A DNA stretch of 64,000 bases, taken from contig RSEH01000105.1 in the NCBI GenBank assembly GCA_006503475.1, forward strand, positions 62,001 to 126,000. Reading direction: 5' to 3'. Positions 20,181-28,559 of the stretch are shown here, in pieces; positions within the stretch are counted from its first letter, which is position 1; every line of letters begins with the position of its first letter. This DNA is from Stentor roeselii. Lineage: Eukaryota; Ciliophora; Heterotrichea; Heterotrichida; Stentoridae. The notes under the pieces were generated by a model. The model did no database searches and was not told where the DNA came from. It worked only from the letters and a program-made list of their open reading frames with translations. Position numbers and translations under genes: made by a program.

Positions 20181-20705
20181 TTTTATGGAATTTTAGGTGT
20201 AGGTTGTAGGTGAGAATAGTTAAATGAATTTTTTAGATGGTTTTGATTTGGAAGGTTTTATAAGTGGTTGGTTAATTTGGGTGATCAGGATTTTTCTTTT
20301 CAACTTCGAGATATTCATATAAAGTTGGATAATATATTATATAAATTCAAGAAATGAATACCTTTATGGAATTTATTATGAAATAGCTTGGTATTTTTAG
20401 AATAAATGATTATTATGATAATTTAACTGAAATTATTAGAAAAATTCTTATCCTATATACTACATGATATAAAGTAAAATTAGGATACATGAACTATTCA
20501 AATGTTCAATGAAAAAATTCTTATCCTCTATATACTACATAATATAGAATTAAATTATTAAAATACATGAACTATTGAAATGTCCTAAGAAAGCATGACA
20601 TCATCACATACTTCAATAAGTAAATGAAATTAACCCTATAAAAATAAATCCATCCAACCAACCCTCAAATCCCTCAAACCCTCCATCCTAAATAAAAACT
20701 TTATA
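20181..20705. other. Intergenic region, 0.5 kb
   Basis: Lies 5' of the TOG gene and 3' of the pyrophosphatase gene. The half near 20181 is G/T-rich on the plus strand and the end near 20700 is C-rich (CCAACCAACCCTCAAATCCC), the same compositional polarity seen around other genes. Holds a short tandem duplication, listed separately. No gene. Confidence 0.5.
20441..20588. repeat. Imperfect tandem duplication, unit about 73 bp
   Basis: Two copies, about 20441-20513 and 20514-20588. Both begin AAAATTCTTATCCT, share TATATACTACAT and end with ATACATGAACTATT plus AAATGT. A few substitutions and small indels separate them. Non-coding, AT-rich. Confidence 0.75.
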
Positions 20706-22964
20706 TTAAGGAGTACTCGAATTAGCAGAAACCTGAGTATTTCCTTTCTTGGGTATCAAAACTCCTCCATACTCAACAAAGAAACTTCCAAAAACCAAAG
20801 ACAAAATAGCCGACAACTTAACCAAAATATTCAAACTAGGTCCAGAAGTATCTTTCATAGGATCTCCAACAGTATCCCCAGTGACAGCCGCAGCTTTAAT
20901 ATCCTTAAACAAAGGACTACTCTTCGGAACCAAAGCTTCTTTCTCAATAAACTTCTTCGCATTATCCCAAGCTCCTCCAGAATTCGCACTAGAAGTTGCC
21001 ATTTGAACTCCACTAACAAGAATCCCAGCAAGTAACCCTGCAACAGCTTCTTTTCCAAACAAAAATCCAGTAACAATAGGAGTAAAAATAACCATACACC
21101 CAGGAAGTATCATTTCCTTCAAAGCAGCTCGAGTAGAGATAGCGACACAATGTTCATACTGAGTCCTAAACGAGGGGTCTTCATTCATGCACCTGAACTG
21201 TCTTCTAACTTCTTCAACCATTTCATTCGCTGCTTTTCCAACAGACTTCATAGTTAAAGCAGAAAAAGCGTAAGGCATCATTGCACCGACGAGAAGTCCT
21301 GCGAAGATCAAAGGCTTTAAAATATTAACCGAGTCCATTTTCACCCTGGTGATGAAAGCTCCAAAAAGTGCTAAAGAAACAAGCGCGGCACTGCCAATAG
21401 CGAAGCCTTTTCCAATAGCAGCTGTTGTGTTGCCTGCTGAGTCCAAAGCGTCTGTTTTTCTTCGGACTTCGCGGTTCAGGTGAATCATCTCGACGATTCC
21501 GCCTGCGTTGTCAGAGATAGGGCCGTACCCGTCGATAGCTAAGGAAATTGCTAGATTTGAAAGCATTCCAAGAGCTGCTAATGAAATTCCGTACATTCCG
21601 CTTAGTTCGAAGGAGAAGTAAATGGTTAGGGCGAGACATAGAGTTGGGACTATGCATGAGAGGTAGCCGAGAGCAAGGCCGTAGATTATGTCAGTCGCTG
21701 CCCCTGTCCTGCAACTTTCTGCTACTTCTCGCACTGGACGATAGGCGTGTGACGTGAAGTACTCTGTGACGAAACCGACTGCTAGACCTGACCATAGACC
21801 GCATGTTAAACAGATAAATACTTCCCAGTTCTCTACTTCACCGAAGGACTCAAAGCTAAAGGTTGGGGGCAAGAACTGGTCACAAGCGAAGTAAAGAGAT
21901 GGTGTTAGTAAAACAGTTGAAATAATCAGCTGAAACTTCAAAGTTCTTTCAATCTTCTCCTCTTGATCAACGACCATTACATGAGTAGCAGCGAAAGAAG
22001 TCAAAATACAAACAAATATTCCAATTGCTGAAATAATCAAAGGAAAAAGCATGAAACTTTGATGACTACTCAGTTCTTCAGATGTGGCAGATATTACAAG
22101 TGCAGCGCAAGTACTTTCAGCGAAGCTTCCGAAAAGATCTGAACCCATTCCAGCGATATCTCCGACGTTGTCTCCGACATTGTCAGCTATCGTTGCAGGG
22201 TTTCTTGGATCGTCTTCTTCGAGACCTGCTTCGACTTTGCCGGCGAGATCAGCTCCGACATCAGCAGCTTTTGTATAAATTCCTCCTCCTACTCGCCCGA
22301 AGAGTGCTATTGTACTACCTCCTAATCCGTATCCAGCTATGCATTCGTATAGATTAGTTTTTGGAAGGTCTGGGTATAAATGCTCGTAAAGTAGGATCAG
22401 AAGAGTTAGGCTTAGTAAGCCGAAAGATGTTAGGACAAAACCGAGAACTGCCCCTCCCCTAAAAGCAACTTTAAAAGCTCGTTCAAGTCCATGATCCTTA
22501 TTGATAGCACTATAAGCAGTTCGACTATTAGAATAAACAGCAACTCTCATTCCAATATACCCAGACAAAATACTAGTTCCAGCTCCAAGTACAAAAGCCG
22601 CTGTAGTCAACAAAGGGAATCCTTGATCCACAGCAGTTCCAAGAATGGCAGAGAAGATGACAATAAAGATGGCAAGAATTTTATACTCTTCCTTCAAGAA
22701 AGCGATGGCGCCTTCAGAGATAGCAGAAGAAATTTTATTCATAGTATAAACCAAGTCTTCCCAAGACTTATAATACGGTTCCTGGCCAGAGTGTTCAGTT
22801 TTAACGCCGATCATGGCCTCCAGATGGCTTCTGTCGTTGTTGTGGTAGCCTCCTTCTTCCCCTACTGGAATTCTAGTCAATGCCAAGATAAGGATGACCC
22901 CGTAGATGAGACCTGCAGCGCAAGAAGAGATGATGAAAGAGTAAGACTGAGCTTCGGACAGCAT
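20706..22964 (-). CDS. K+-dependent H+-translocating pyrophosphatase
   Basis: Encodes 752 residues with many hydrophobic segments (about 16 expected). It is the membrane-bound pyrophosphatase of plant vacuoles, acidocalcisomes and bacteria: PPi hydrolysis drives H+ into an acidic compartment. Key motifs are KAADVGADLAGKVEAG, the Asp-rich DDPRNPATIADNVGDNVGD and, near the C terminus, GDTVGDPMKDTSGP. The GNTTAAIGKG motif has Ala at the position that distinguishes type I (K+-stimulated) from type II (Lys) enzymes. The usual Val in DVGADLVGKVE is Ala here. In ciliates such pumps are expected on acidocalcisomes or the contractile vacuole. Confidence 0.95.
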   Translation of the reverse strand: MLSEAQSYSFIISSCAAGLIYGVILILALTRIPVGEEGGYHNNDRSHLEAMIGVKTEHSGQEPYYKSWEDLVYTMNKISSAISEGAIAFLKEEYKILAIFIVIFSAILGTAVDQGFPLLTTAAFVLGAGTSILSGYIGMRVAVYSNSRTAYSAINKDHGLERAFKVAFRGGAVLGFVLTSFGLLSLTLLILLYEHLYPDLPKTNLYECIAGYGLGGSTIALFGRVGGGIYTKAADVGADLAGKVEAGLEEDDPRNPATIADNVGDNVGDIAGMGSDLFGSFAESTCAALVISATSEELSSHQSFMLFPLIISAIGIFVCILTSFAATHVMVVDQEEKIERTLKFQLIISTVLLTPSLYFACDQFLPPTFSFESFGEVENWEVFICLTCGLWSGLAVGFVTEYFTSHAYRPVREVAESCRTGAATDIIYGLALGYLSCIVPTLCLALTIYFSFELSGMYGISLAALGMLSNLAISLAIDGYGPISDNAGGIVEMIHLNREVRRKTDALDSAGNTTAAIGKGFAIGSAALVSLALFGAFITRVKMDSVNILKPLIFAGLLVGAMMPYAFSALTMKSVGKAANEMVEEVRRQFRCMNEDPSFRTQYEHCVAISTRAALKEMILPGCMVIFTPIVTGFLFGKEAVAGLLAGILVSGVQMATSSANSGGAWDNAKKFIEKEALVPKSSPLFKDIKAAAVTGDTVGDPMKDTSGPSLNILVKLSAILSLVFGSFFVEYGGVLIPKKGNTQVSANSSTP

Positions 22965-23045
22965 ATTTATTTATAGCCACATTTGAGAAGGTTTATTGAA
23001 GAAGGTTAAAAGTTTATTGTTTGGATTAGTTGTTTGATTATTAAT

Positions 23046-23564
23046 ATGGAAAAAGCTGTACCTTTCCCTACTGGATATAGGTTTGGAGTCAAACAACAGA
23101 AACACTTGGCTCTTCAATATGAAATCACTATTCGGTTTTTAGTTGAAGATTGCAAAACTTTTAGTCTTTTCTTGTTGTCTATTTGTGCTTCTTCTGGATT
23201 TTACTCTGGATTTGAAATTTTTTATCAAAATTATGGCGCTTTTGGAGTTGTTGTTGATGTTTTAGGAGCTGGGACTTCGGTGTTTGGAGTTTTTGTGTTT
23301 TTTTATGGGAGACAGGCGTATAAGGCTTTGAAGGCGAAGATGGTTAAAAGGAATATTGTTCTTTTAGCGATATTTTTTATTTTTCATGTTTTGTATCTTG
23401 TTTTGAAGGCGATTCAGTTAGTTTTGGGTGATTTGGAACTGAATAGTAAGTTTCCAGGTTTTTTGCTAGGTTTTTGGTGTTTTTATTTGTTTATTTTTTC
23501 TTATTTTTTGCTGGCTCAATTTGAACTAGCAGGGCATATCAAGGGACTTAATTCTTTGAATTAG
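23046..23564 (+). CDS. Four-helix membrane protein, unknown
   Basis: Encodes 172 residues from the ATG at 23046. There are about four hydrophobic segments: around 40-60, 67-87, 104-125 and 138-160. The N terminus is charged and likely cytosolic. The layout resembles small tetraspan proteins but I recognise no family motif. Codons are T-rich (TTT, GTT, TTG), which fits the hydrophobic content. It is divergent from the pyrophosphatase gene, 81 bp away, and converges with the cysteine protease gene. Confidence 0.7.
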   Translation: MEKAVPFPTGYRFGVKQQKHLALQYEITIRFLVEDCKTFSLFLLSICASSGFYSGFEIFYQNYGAFGVVVDVLGAGTSVFGVFVFFYGRQAYKALKAKMVKRNIVLLAIFFIFHVLYLVLKAIQLVLGDLELNSKFPGFLLGFWCFYLFIFSYFLLAQFELAGHIKGLNSLN

Positions 23565-23684
23565 CGTTGAAATTTATTATTAATTAATTGAAGAGTAAGA
23601 TTTCAGCGAGATAGTCTCGTGGAATAAAATCCTTAAAAGTAAATTTTTATTAAGTTTAGAGTTTAAAGAGAATAACTTAAGTCC

Positions 23685-24590
23685 TTACACTTTAGGTGTC
23701 CCTGCAACTCCACTGCTATCAATTCCGCACTGTCCAAAAGCGATATTAAAGAATCCATCTATTCCCCAAGAAGCACTCCAGGAATTCGCACAAATCCAAA
23801 AATTTTGATTGTTTTGGACACCCCATCCAACAAGTTTAACAGCATGTCCACCGAGTTCTTCTCCCCAAGTATGAATATAAACTCCTGCCTGATAACTCAT
23901 GAAATCCTGGTAAACTGTGAAACTCACTTCGATTGGTCCTCCAGCTAATACTGCTGCTTGGATTGAGTCTGGAGTTGAAAATGAATTCACTGAAGAGGTT
24001 TTGTAGAGTTTTAGGGATGAACCGTCGGTGCAGGTAGAAGGACAGCTGCCGTCGATGGCTTGGTATGGGACACAGTCTTCACTCGGAACTCCTTTTAGCT
24101 GCATATACCTCCAAGCAAGACTTGGGAATCCTCCATTGCATCCAAAAGACGTAAAATCACAGTCAACCAGGAACTGAGGAGACAGAATCACATTAATCGC
24201 TCCTCCTGATGCAATGCACAGACGATCACTCAAAACTTCAGTAGCCCCGAAAGCCCAGCATGACCCGCACTGTCCCTGATCACGAATGGGATGAATGCAT
24301 GAGGGCCACTGATCTCTAGAGTCAAAAGCCGAAGGGACTTCAACATAGTTAAGAAAGACGCCCCAATCATATTCAGGAAATTCTGACTTCTCAAATTTTG
24401 AGCTTGTCAAAGATTTCGCAGTCGCGAGTGACATTGACCCGACCCAGTCACTTGAAGCAACCCAAGAAGACTGGACACTGTTGATGAAGTGAATTGCTGA
24501 TTGAGGAACCACTTCTGAATCAAGGCTTTGAGGAATGATTGGACTTGACAAGACGGAGAGAAAAAGAAAAGAAAGAACAGATATTTTCAT
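23685..24590 (-). CDS. Cathepsin B-like cysteine protease
   Basis: Encodes 301 residues: signal peptide (MKISVLSFLFLSVLSS), a propeptide to about 85, and a papain-fold domain. Catalytic residues are visible: Gln and Cys111 in DQGQCGSCWAF, His249 in GGHAVKLVGWG and Asn269 in ANSW. The GCNGGFPSLAW stretch is of cathepsin B type, but the His-His occluding loop of animal cathepsin B is absent (GVPSEDCVPYQ runs on directly), so endopeptidase rather than carboxydipeptidase activity is expected. Lysosomal, food-vacuole or secreted. Its 5' flank is 164 bp to the divergent STIMATE gene. Confidence 0.93.
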   Translation of the reverse strand: MKISVLSFLFLSVLSSPIIPQSLDSEVVPQSAIHFINSVQSSWVASSDWVGSMSLATAKSLTSSKFEKSEFPEYDWGVFLNYVEVPSAFDSRDQWPSCIHPIRDQGQCGSCWAFGATEVLSDRLCIASGGAINVILSPQFLVDCDFTSFGCNGGFPSLAWRYMQLKGVPSEDCVPYQAIDGSCPSTCTDGSSLKLYKTSSVNSFSTPDSIQAAVLAGGPIEVSFTVYQDFMSYQAGVYIHTWGEELGGHAVKLVGWGVQNNQNFWICANSWSASWGIDGFFNIAFGQCGIDSSGVAGTPKV

Positions 24591-24754
24591 TTATTCAACA
24601 ATTTTCTATGGAAAGTGTTGATTTTTTATATTATTAAAAACAGTGATTGAAGGAATTATATAATCTTTGGAATTAAAGAAATTATAATCTTCTTAACAGT
24701 AAAGAAAGGAAAATAAACTTGACTTAAACCGTCATTCACGATAATCCTCTAAAG

Positions 24755-25477
24755 ATGTCAAATAAAATGCTTTTATTATCAAAGTCGCCTGATAAAGAAT
24801 GCGAACTTCTCGGTGATCTAGGTATTTTAATCCAAATAGCTCTTAGTGTTCTAAGTTTTTCCTCGTTAATCGGTAAGATCCACATAGTTAAAAGATACCT
24901 CGAAAAGAAGAAAAGAACTTGGAGAGTCTGGTTCATGGACACATCAAAACAAGCTCTAAGCGCAGGGATTCTTCACGTTCTAAATCTTTACCTGAGCAGT
25001 AGTTCAGAGTCAGGAGACCACTGCATTGTTTACTTTTTGAACTACATAATCGATACAGTGCTCGGAATGGCTCTTTGCTATCTTTTTCTTCATTTAATTG
25101 AGAAATGTCTGCAGAACTCCGAAAAATTCTCATTCAAATCTGGAGACTACGGCGAAAATGCAGAATTTGGTAAATGGGCTTATCAGATATCAATCTGGAT
25201 TGTTATTATTCTTGTTGTCAAAATGATTATCTGGGCTAGTATGAACTTGTTTCAAGACCCGCTGATGTTCTTTGGAGAAGTTGTTCTGTTCCCTGTCTCT
25301 TGGAATCCTGACTTGGAACTTGTTTCGGTCATGGTCGTCATTCCTGTTGTTTCCAACTCGATTGTCTTTTGGATCACTGATAGCTTTTTGAAAAATGATA
25401 AAGAATTGCAGGTCGAGACTGAATTTGAATTGTTGGATGAAACGAAGAAGAAACCTCTAAGTAAATTTTTCTATTGA
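24755..25477 (+). CDS. STIMATE: STIMATE/TMEM110-family membrane protein
   Basis: Encodes 240 residues with about five transmembrane helices. The family signature is present: LGDLGILIQIALSVLSFSSL, then WRVWFMDTSKQALSAGILH (W-x2-W-x2-D-x-SKQ) and the VYFLNYIIDTVLG helix. In animals STIMATE is an ER protein at ER-plasma membrane junctions that promotes STIM-Orai calcium entry; fungi and protists carry homologues of less certain role. Here it may help organise ER-cortex contacts, by inference. Ends TGA. The start could also be the Met at codon 5. Confidence 0.85.
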   Translation: MSNKMLLLSKSPDKECELLGDLGILIQIALSVLSFSSLIGKIHIVKRYLEKKKRTWRVWFMDTSKQALSAGILHVLNLYLSSSSESGDHCIVYFLNYIIDTVLGMALCYLFLHLIEKCLQNSEKFSFKSGDYGENAEFGKWAYQISIWIVIILVVKMIIWASMNLFQDPLMFFGEVVLFPVSWNPDLELVSVMVVIPVVSNSIVFWITDSFLKNDKELQVETEFELLDETKKKPLSKFFY

Positions 25478-25590
25478 GAATGATTAAGAAAATTAGAATT
25501 AGTTTATAGTAATGTTTATTGGGATGGGTAGATTGCAAAATCTTGATGTTAAGAGAGTTTAGAATTAATGAATGGGCTGAAAATAGATGA

Positions 25591-25811
25591 ATTTTAGATA
25601 TGGATGAAAATTGAGGAGTTATTTTTTTGATGTTATGAACTTCTTGAATGTTATATAGATTTTAGGTGATTTTTATTTATCAATAGTATTTTATTATTCA
25701 GATTTTAGATAAGGATGAAAATTGAGGATTGATTTAGTGAATGTTATGAACTTATTGAATTTTAAATACATTTTAAGTGATTTTTATTGATTCATGTATT
25801 TTATTATTCAG
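25591..25811. repeat. Tandem duplication, unit about 110 bp
   Basis: Two copies, 25591-25701 and 25702-25811. Each opens ATTTTAGATA(T/A)GGATGAAAATTGAGGA, contains ATGTTATGAACTT.TTGAAT and AGTGATTTTTATT-like tracts, and closes TATTTTATTATTCAG. The copies differ at scattered positions. The unit lies between the STIMATE gene and the coiled-coil gene at 25872, in otherwise featureless AT-rich sequence. Confidence 0.85.
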
Positions 25812-25871
25812 GTAACATCGATCAATTAGTCTTCTTATTTATCCCAGCATTTAATCATTTTTCGATAAATC

Positions 25872-27287
25872 ATGGATCTTTTCCTTAAATCAAAACCATT
25901 TCACACTAGGCATCAATCATTTCCATCAATCCTATCAAAAACTTCAAGAACTTTAAGTATTTCCACAAGCGAGTCATCCCAACTGACCAATTTGATCCTG
26001 AGCCCAGAAACTATCTTATCGATCCAAAAGGAACTCAAGAAAATCAATGAAAATTCTAAACTCTCCTCAGAAAATGACATCCTTTCTGTAATCAAATCTT
26101 TGATCAGCCAAGTAGAAAATTCAAAGAATTTTCTCAAAAAACATTCTTCAGGTTATCCAGAAGATTTTTCACTGTACCTTCAACAAACGTCTGAGAAAAA
26201 CCCTCTGAAAAGTAGTTCGTCTTCATCAAGTCTTCGACTAGGAACAGAAACTTTTGATGAAAAAATCAATTCTTTATCATCCCATGAAATTTTCTTGAAA
26301 GAAACACTCAGAAAATTAGAAAGAAAAGAAAAAAGTTTAGATTTCATGAAAAATGAACTTTTGATTGAAAGTAAAAAACTTGATGAAAACAAGAAATTTT
26401 TCAAAGAAATGAAAAAAAACTTACTGGAGCGACTTCAAGTCATTGAAATAAAAGTAAGAAGAATTACTAAAGAATTTTTGAAGTTTGTTAAGGTAAAAGC
26501 TCCAATAAACCATGGTGAAATCATCGAAAACTTTCAATATACTCGAAAAAACTCTGATCTTTTAAGAACTCATTCTAAGGATTTAGACAATATTGTTAAG
26601 AAGGGAAATGATACTTCAGAAAATTTAGATGATTTCCTTGAAAAATCTCGAAAATTTCAAGATTTTGTAAAAAGTTTTCAAGATTCTGAGAAATTGACTG
26701 GAAAAAATTTAGATAAATTGGAGATGAAGATAAATAATCTTGATTTTTTACTGGATCAAGTGACAGTTATTTCGAAAAATGAAGAGAGCTCCTCCGGATT
26801 TCATAGAAAATCAGTTTCGCAGAGTGAAAATCTTGAGAGTGATCTCAACACAACTGTGATCAGTCAAGTAGATTCTGGAAAAATTAGGAATAATGCACTA
26901 CTTAAAGCAGGAATTGCGAGGCAACTTCGAATGCAAGAACTTGATGGATTTGAAAATGATTTAATTGAAGAAAAAAAGAAAATCAAACAAGATTCAGAGA
27001 CATTGTTTAAGATTTTTCAAGAGTTTGAGGTAATGAGGAAAAAATTAGAACAAGAGAAAATTGAAATTGATAAAGAAAAAATCATACTTGAAAATGAGAG
27101 ACCTGTAGAAGAAGAAAAGACTAAAAGTGAACAAAATGCGAAAATTTTATTTGAAGTTGCACGAACTCTAATTAAAAAGAAGTCACTTCATTTTAAAAAC
27201 AATAAATTTGTCATTAGAGTTTTTGACAATGTGGAGAATGAGTTACATAAAGAAAGTGTTGATTTCGATAGCCAAGCCTTAAATTAA
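25872..27287 (+). CDS. Coiled-coil protein, unknown
   Basis: Encodes 471 residues, almost wholly helical and rich in Lys, Glu, Ser and Leu. Residues about 130-230 and 330-410 have strong heptads (for example REKLRKLERKEKS-like patterns and EKIEIDKEKIILENE). The N-terminal 40 residues are Ser/Thr-rich. No motor or globular domain. Likely structural or cytoskeletal by composition only. It is 104 bp upstream of the cyclin gene on the same strand. Confidence 0.75.
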   Translation: MDLFLKSKPFHTRHQSFPSILSKTSRTLSISTSESSQLTNLILSPETILSIQKELKKINENSKLSSENDILSVIKSLISQVENSKNFLKKHSSGYPEDFSLYLQQTSEKNPLKSSSSSSSLRLGTETFDEKINSLSSHEIFLKETLRKLERKEKSLDFMKNELLIESKKLDENKKFFKEMKKNLLERLQVIEIKVRRITKEFLKFVKVKAPINHGEIIENFQYTRKNSDLLRTHSKDLDNIVKKGNDTSENLDDFLEKSRKFQDFVKSFQDSEKLTGKNLDKLEMKINNLDFLLDQVTVISKNEESSSGFHRKSVSQSENLESDLNTTVISQVDSGKIRNNALLKAGIARQLRMQELDGFENDLIEEKKKIKQDSETLFKIFQEFEVMRKKLEQEKIEIDKEKIILENERPVEEEKTKSEQNAKILFEVARTLIKKKSLHFKNNKFVIRVFDNVENELHKESVDFDSQALN

Positions 27288-27391
27288 ATTCTTCATATGA
27301 AGTTAATAATAATACATTTAATATAATGGTCTAGAGTTATTTTCCTATTCTAACATATCCATTTTTAACTAATCATTTTCTTCACAAATAA

Positions 27392-28114
27392 ATGGAAAAT
27401 CAGAGAAATCTTCCATACGCAAAAGAAATAATCGACTATTTGATGAACAAAAACAGTCAATTTTCCCAATCACAAGAAAACTACTTAGAAAGCATGCAAA
27501 AAGGAAAGCTTTCTAAAGCCCAGCGAGAAAATGTGATAACCTGGATTTCCGAAATATGCGATTCTCAAAACGCAAGTAAAAAAACCATGCAACTCTCAAT
27601 ATATTACCTAGACTCATTCTTGAGTCAAAAAGCAGTCTCAAATTTCTCAATATTAGAACTGATCGGTTTAGTTTGCATTTCAATCGCTTTAAAATATGAA
27701 GAAAGCCGGGAATTTCCGCCAATGAAAATTTTAGCTTTAAGTCAAAATCGCTTTACTTTGGAAGCAGTCATTGCAACGGAAGTTTACGTTTTGAGTATAT
27801 TAAACTGGAAAATCGACTTTTTAACTCCTGATGAAATTCTTCAGTACCTCTTTGAATTCACCTGCGAAAACTTTGAAACTCAAAAAATTACGAAATGTGC
27901 TCAGAATTTCATTCAAATTGCCCTCACTGATTATGAAATTTCGAGGTTTTCACCTTTTGTCATCGCTGTTGCTAGTGCGATTTGTGTTTTTCAGATAGTC
28001 AACTATGAAGATTTTTGTAAGGACTGGCTGAGAATACTTGAAAGTGAAATAAGTATTTGTGTTAATACTTGTTCGAGTGTCTCCAGAATGATTAAAGAAA
28101 AGCTAGAACTTTGA
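27392..28114 (+). CDS. Cyclin-like protein
   Basis: Encodes 240 residues. A cyclin N box spans about 35-135: ENVITWISEICDSQNAS at its start (the MRxxLxxW region), SIYYLDSFLS and LVCISIALKYEES, where the conserved Lys and Glu contact the CDK in typical cyclins. TEVYVLSILNWKIDFLTP closes the first fold and a second five-helix fold follows to the end. There is no clear destruction box. It would activate a cyclin-dependent kinase; which class (A/B, D or other) I cannot tell. It ends with TGA. Confidence 0.85.
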   Translation: MENQRNLPYAKEIIDYLMNKNSQFSQSQENYLESMQKGKLSKAQRENVITWISEICDSQNASKKTMQLSIYYLDSFLSQKAVSNFSILELIGLVCISIALKYEESREFPPMKILALSQNRFTLEAVIATEVYVLSILNWKIDFLTPDEILQYLFEFTCENFETQKITKCAQNFIQIALTDYEISRFSPFVIAVASAICVFQIVNYEDFCKDWLRILESEISICVNTCSSVSRMIKEKLEL

Positions 28115-28559
28115 GTTCATGTTAATATAATTATTTAATTTGTAAGAGGTTTTATATAAGAAATGAGAAATTAGGGACTTTTGGATAGATAGTTGAACTT
28201 AATAGCAAAATGATAGATACAAATACTCTTGTTAAGACTAAAAAGGATTATGACCTTTACTCCTATAAAATTAAGTCAACTTAAGTAAAATTATATGGAG
28301 ACTTAATTATTTCTATCAAAAAAAATACCAAATAAACCCAATTCAAGCCAATATCCAAAAAATCCAATCCCCCTGCAACACATTCCCTAAACCCACTTAA
28401 ATCCTGAATGATCAAAAAAAATAAACCCCTACAATCCTCATCAAAAAACTCCAATCCCTTAAAACCCATAAAAAAAACCCCAACCAAATAAATCCTTCAA
28501 CATTTTCTTCTCGATCAAAAAGCATGCAAAAATCTTTAAACTTCTCCCTTCAACAATAA
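28115..28559. other. Intergenic region, 0.45 kb
   Basis: Starts G/A/T-rich after the cyclin gene and becomes strongly A/C-rich before the VPS8 start (CCAATCCCCCTGCAACACATTCCC). A 24-codon frame from 28210 is too short to call. Nothing else seen. Confidence 0.5.

Noticed and set aside
16917-20209. Plus-strand open frames opposite the TOG gene
   Set aside because: Short, without family similarity, and wholly inside a well-supported minus-strand gene.
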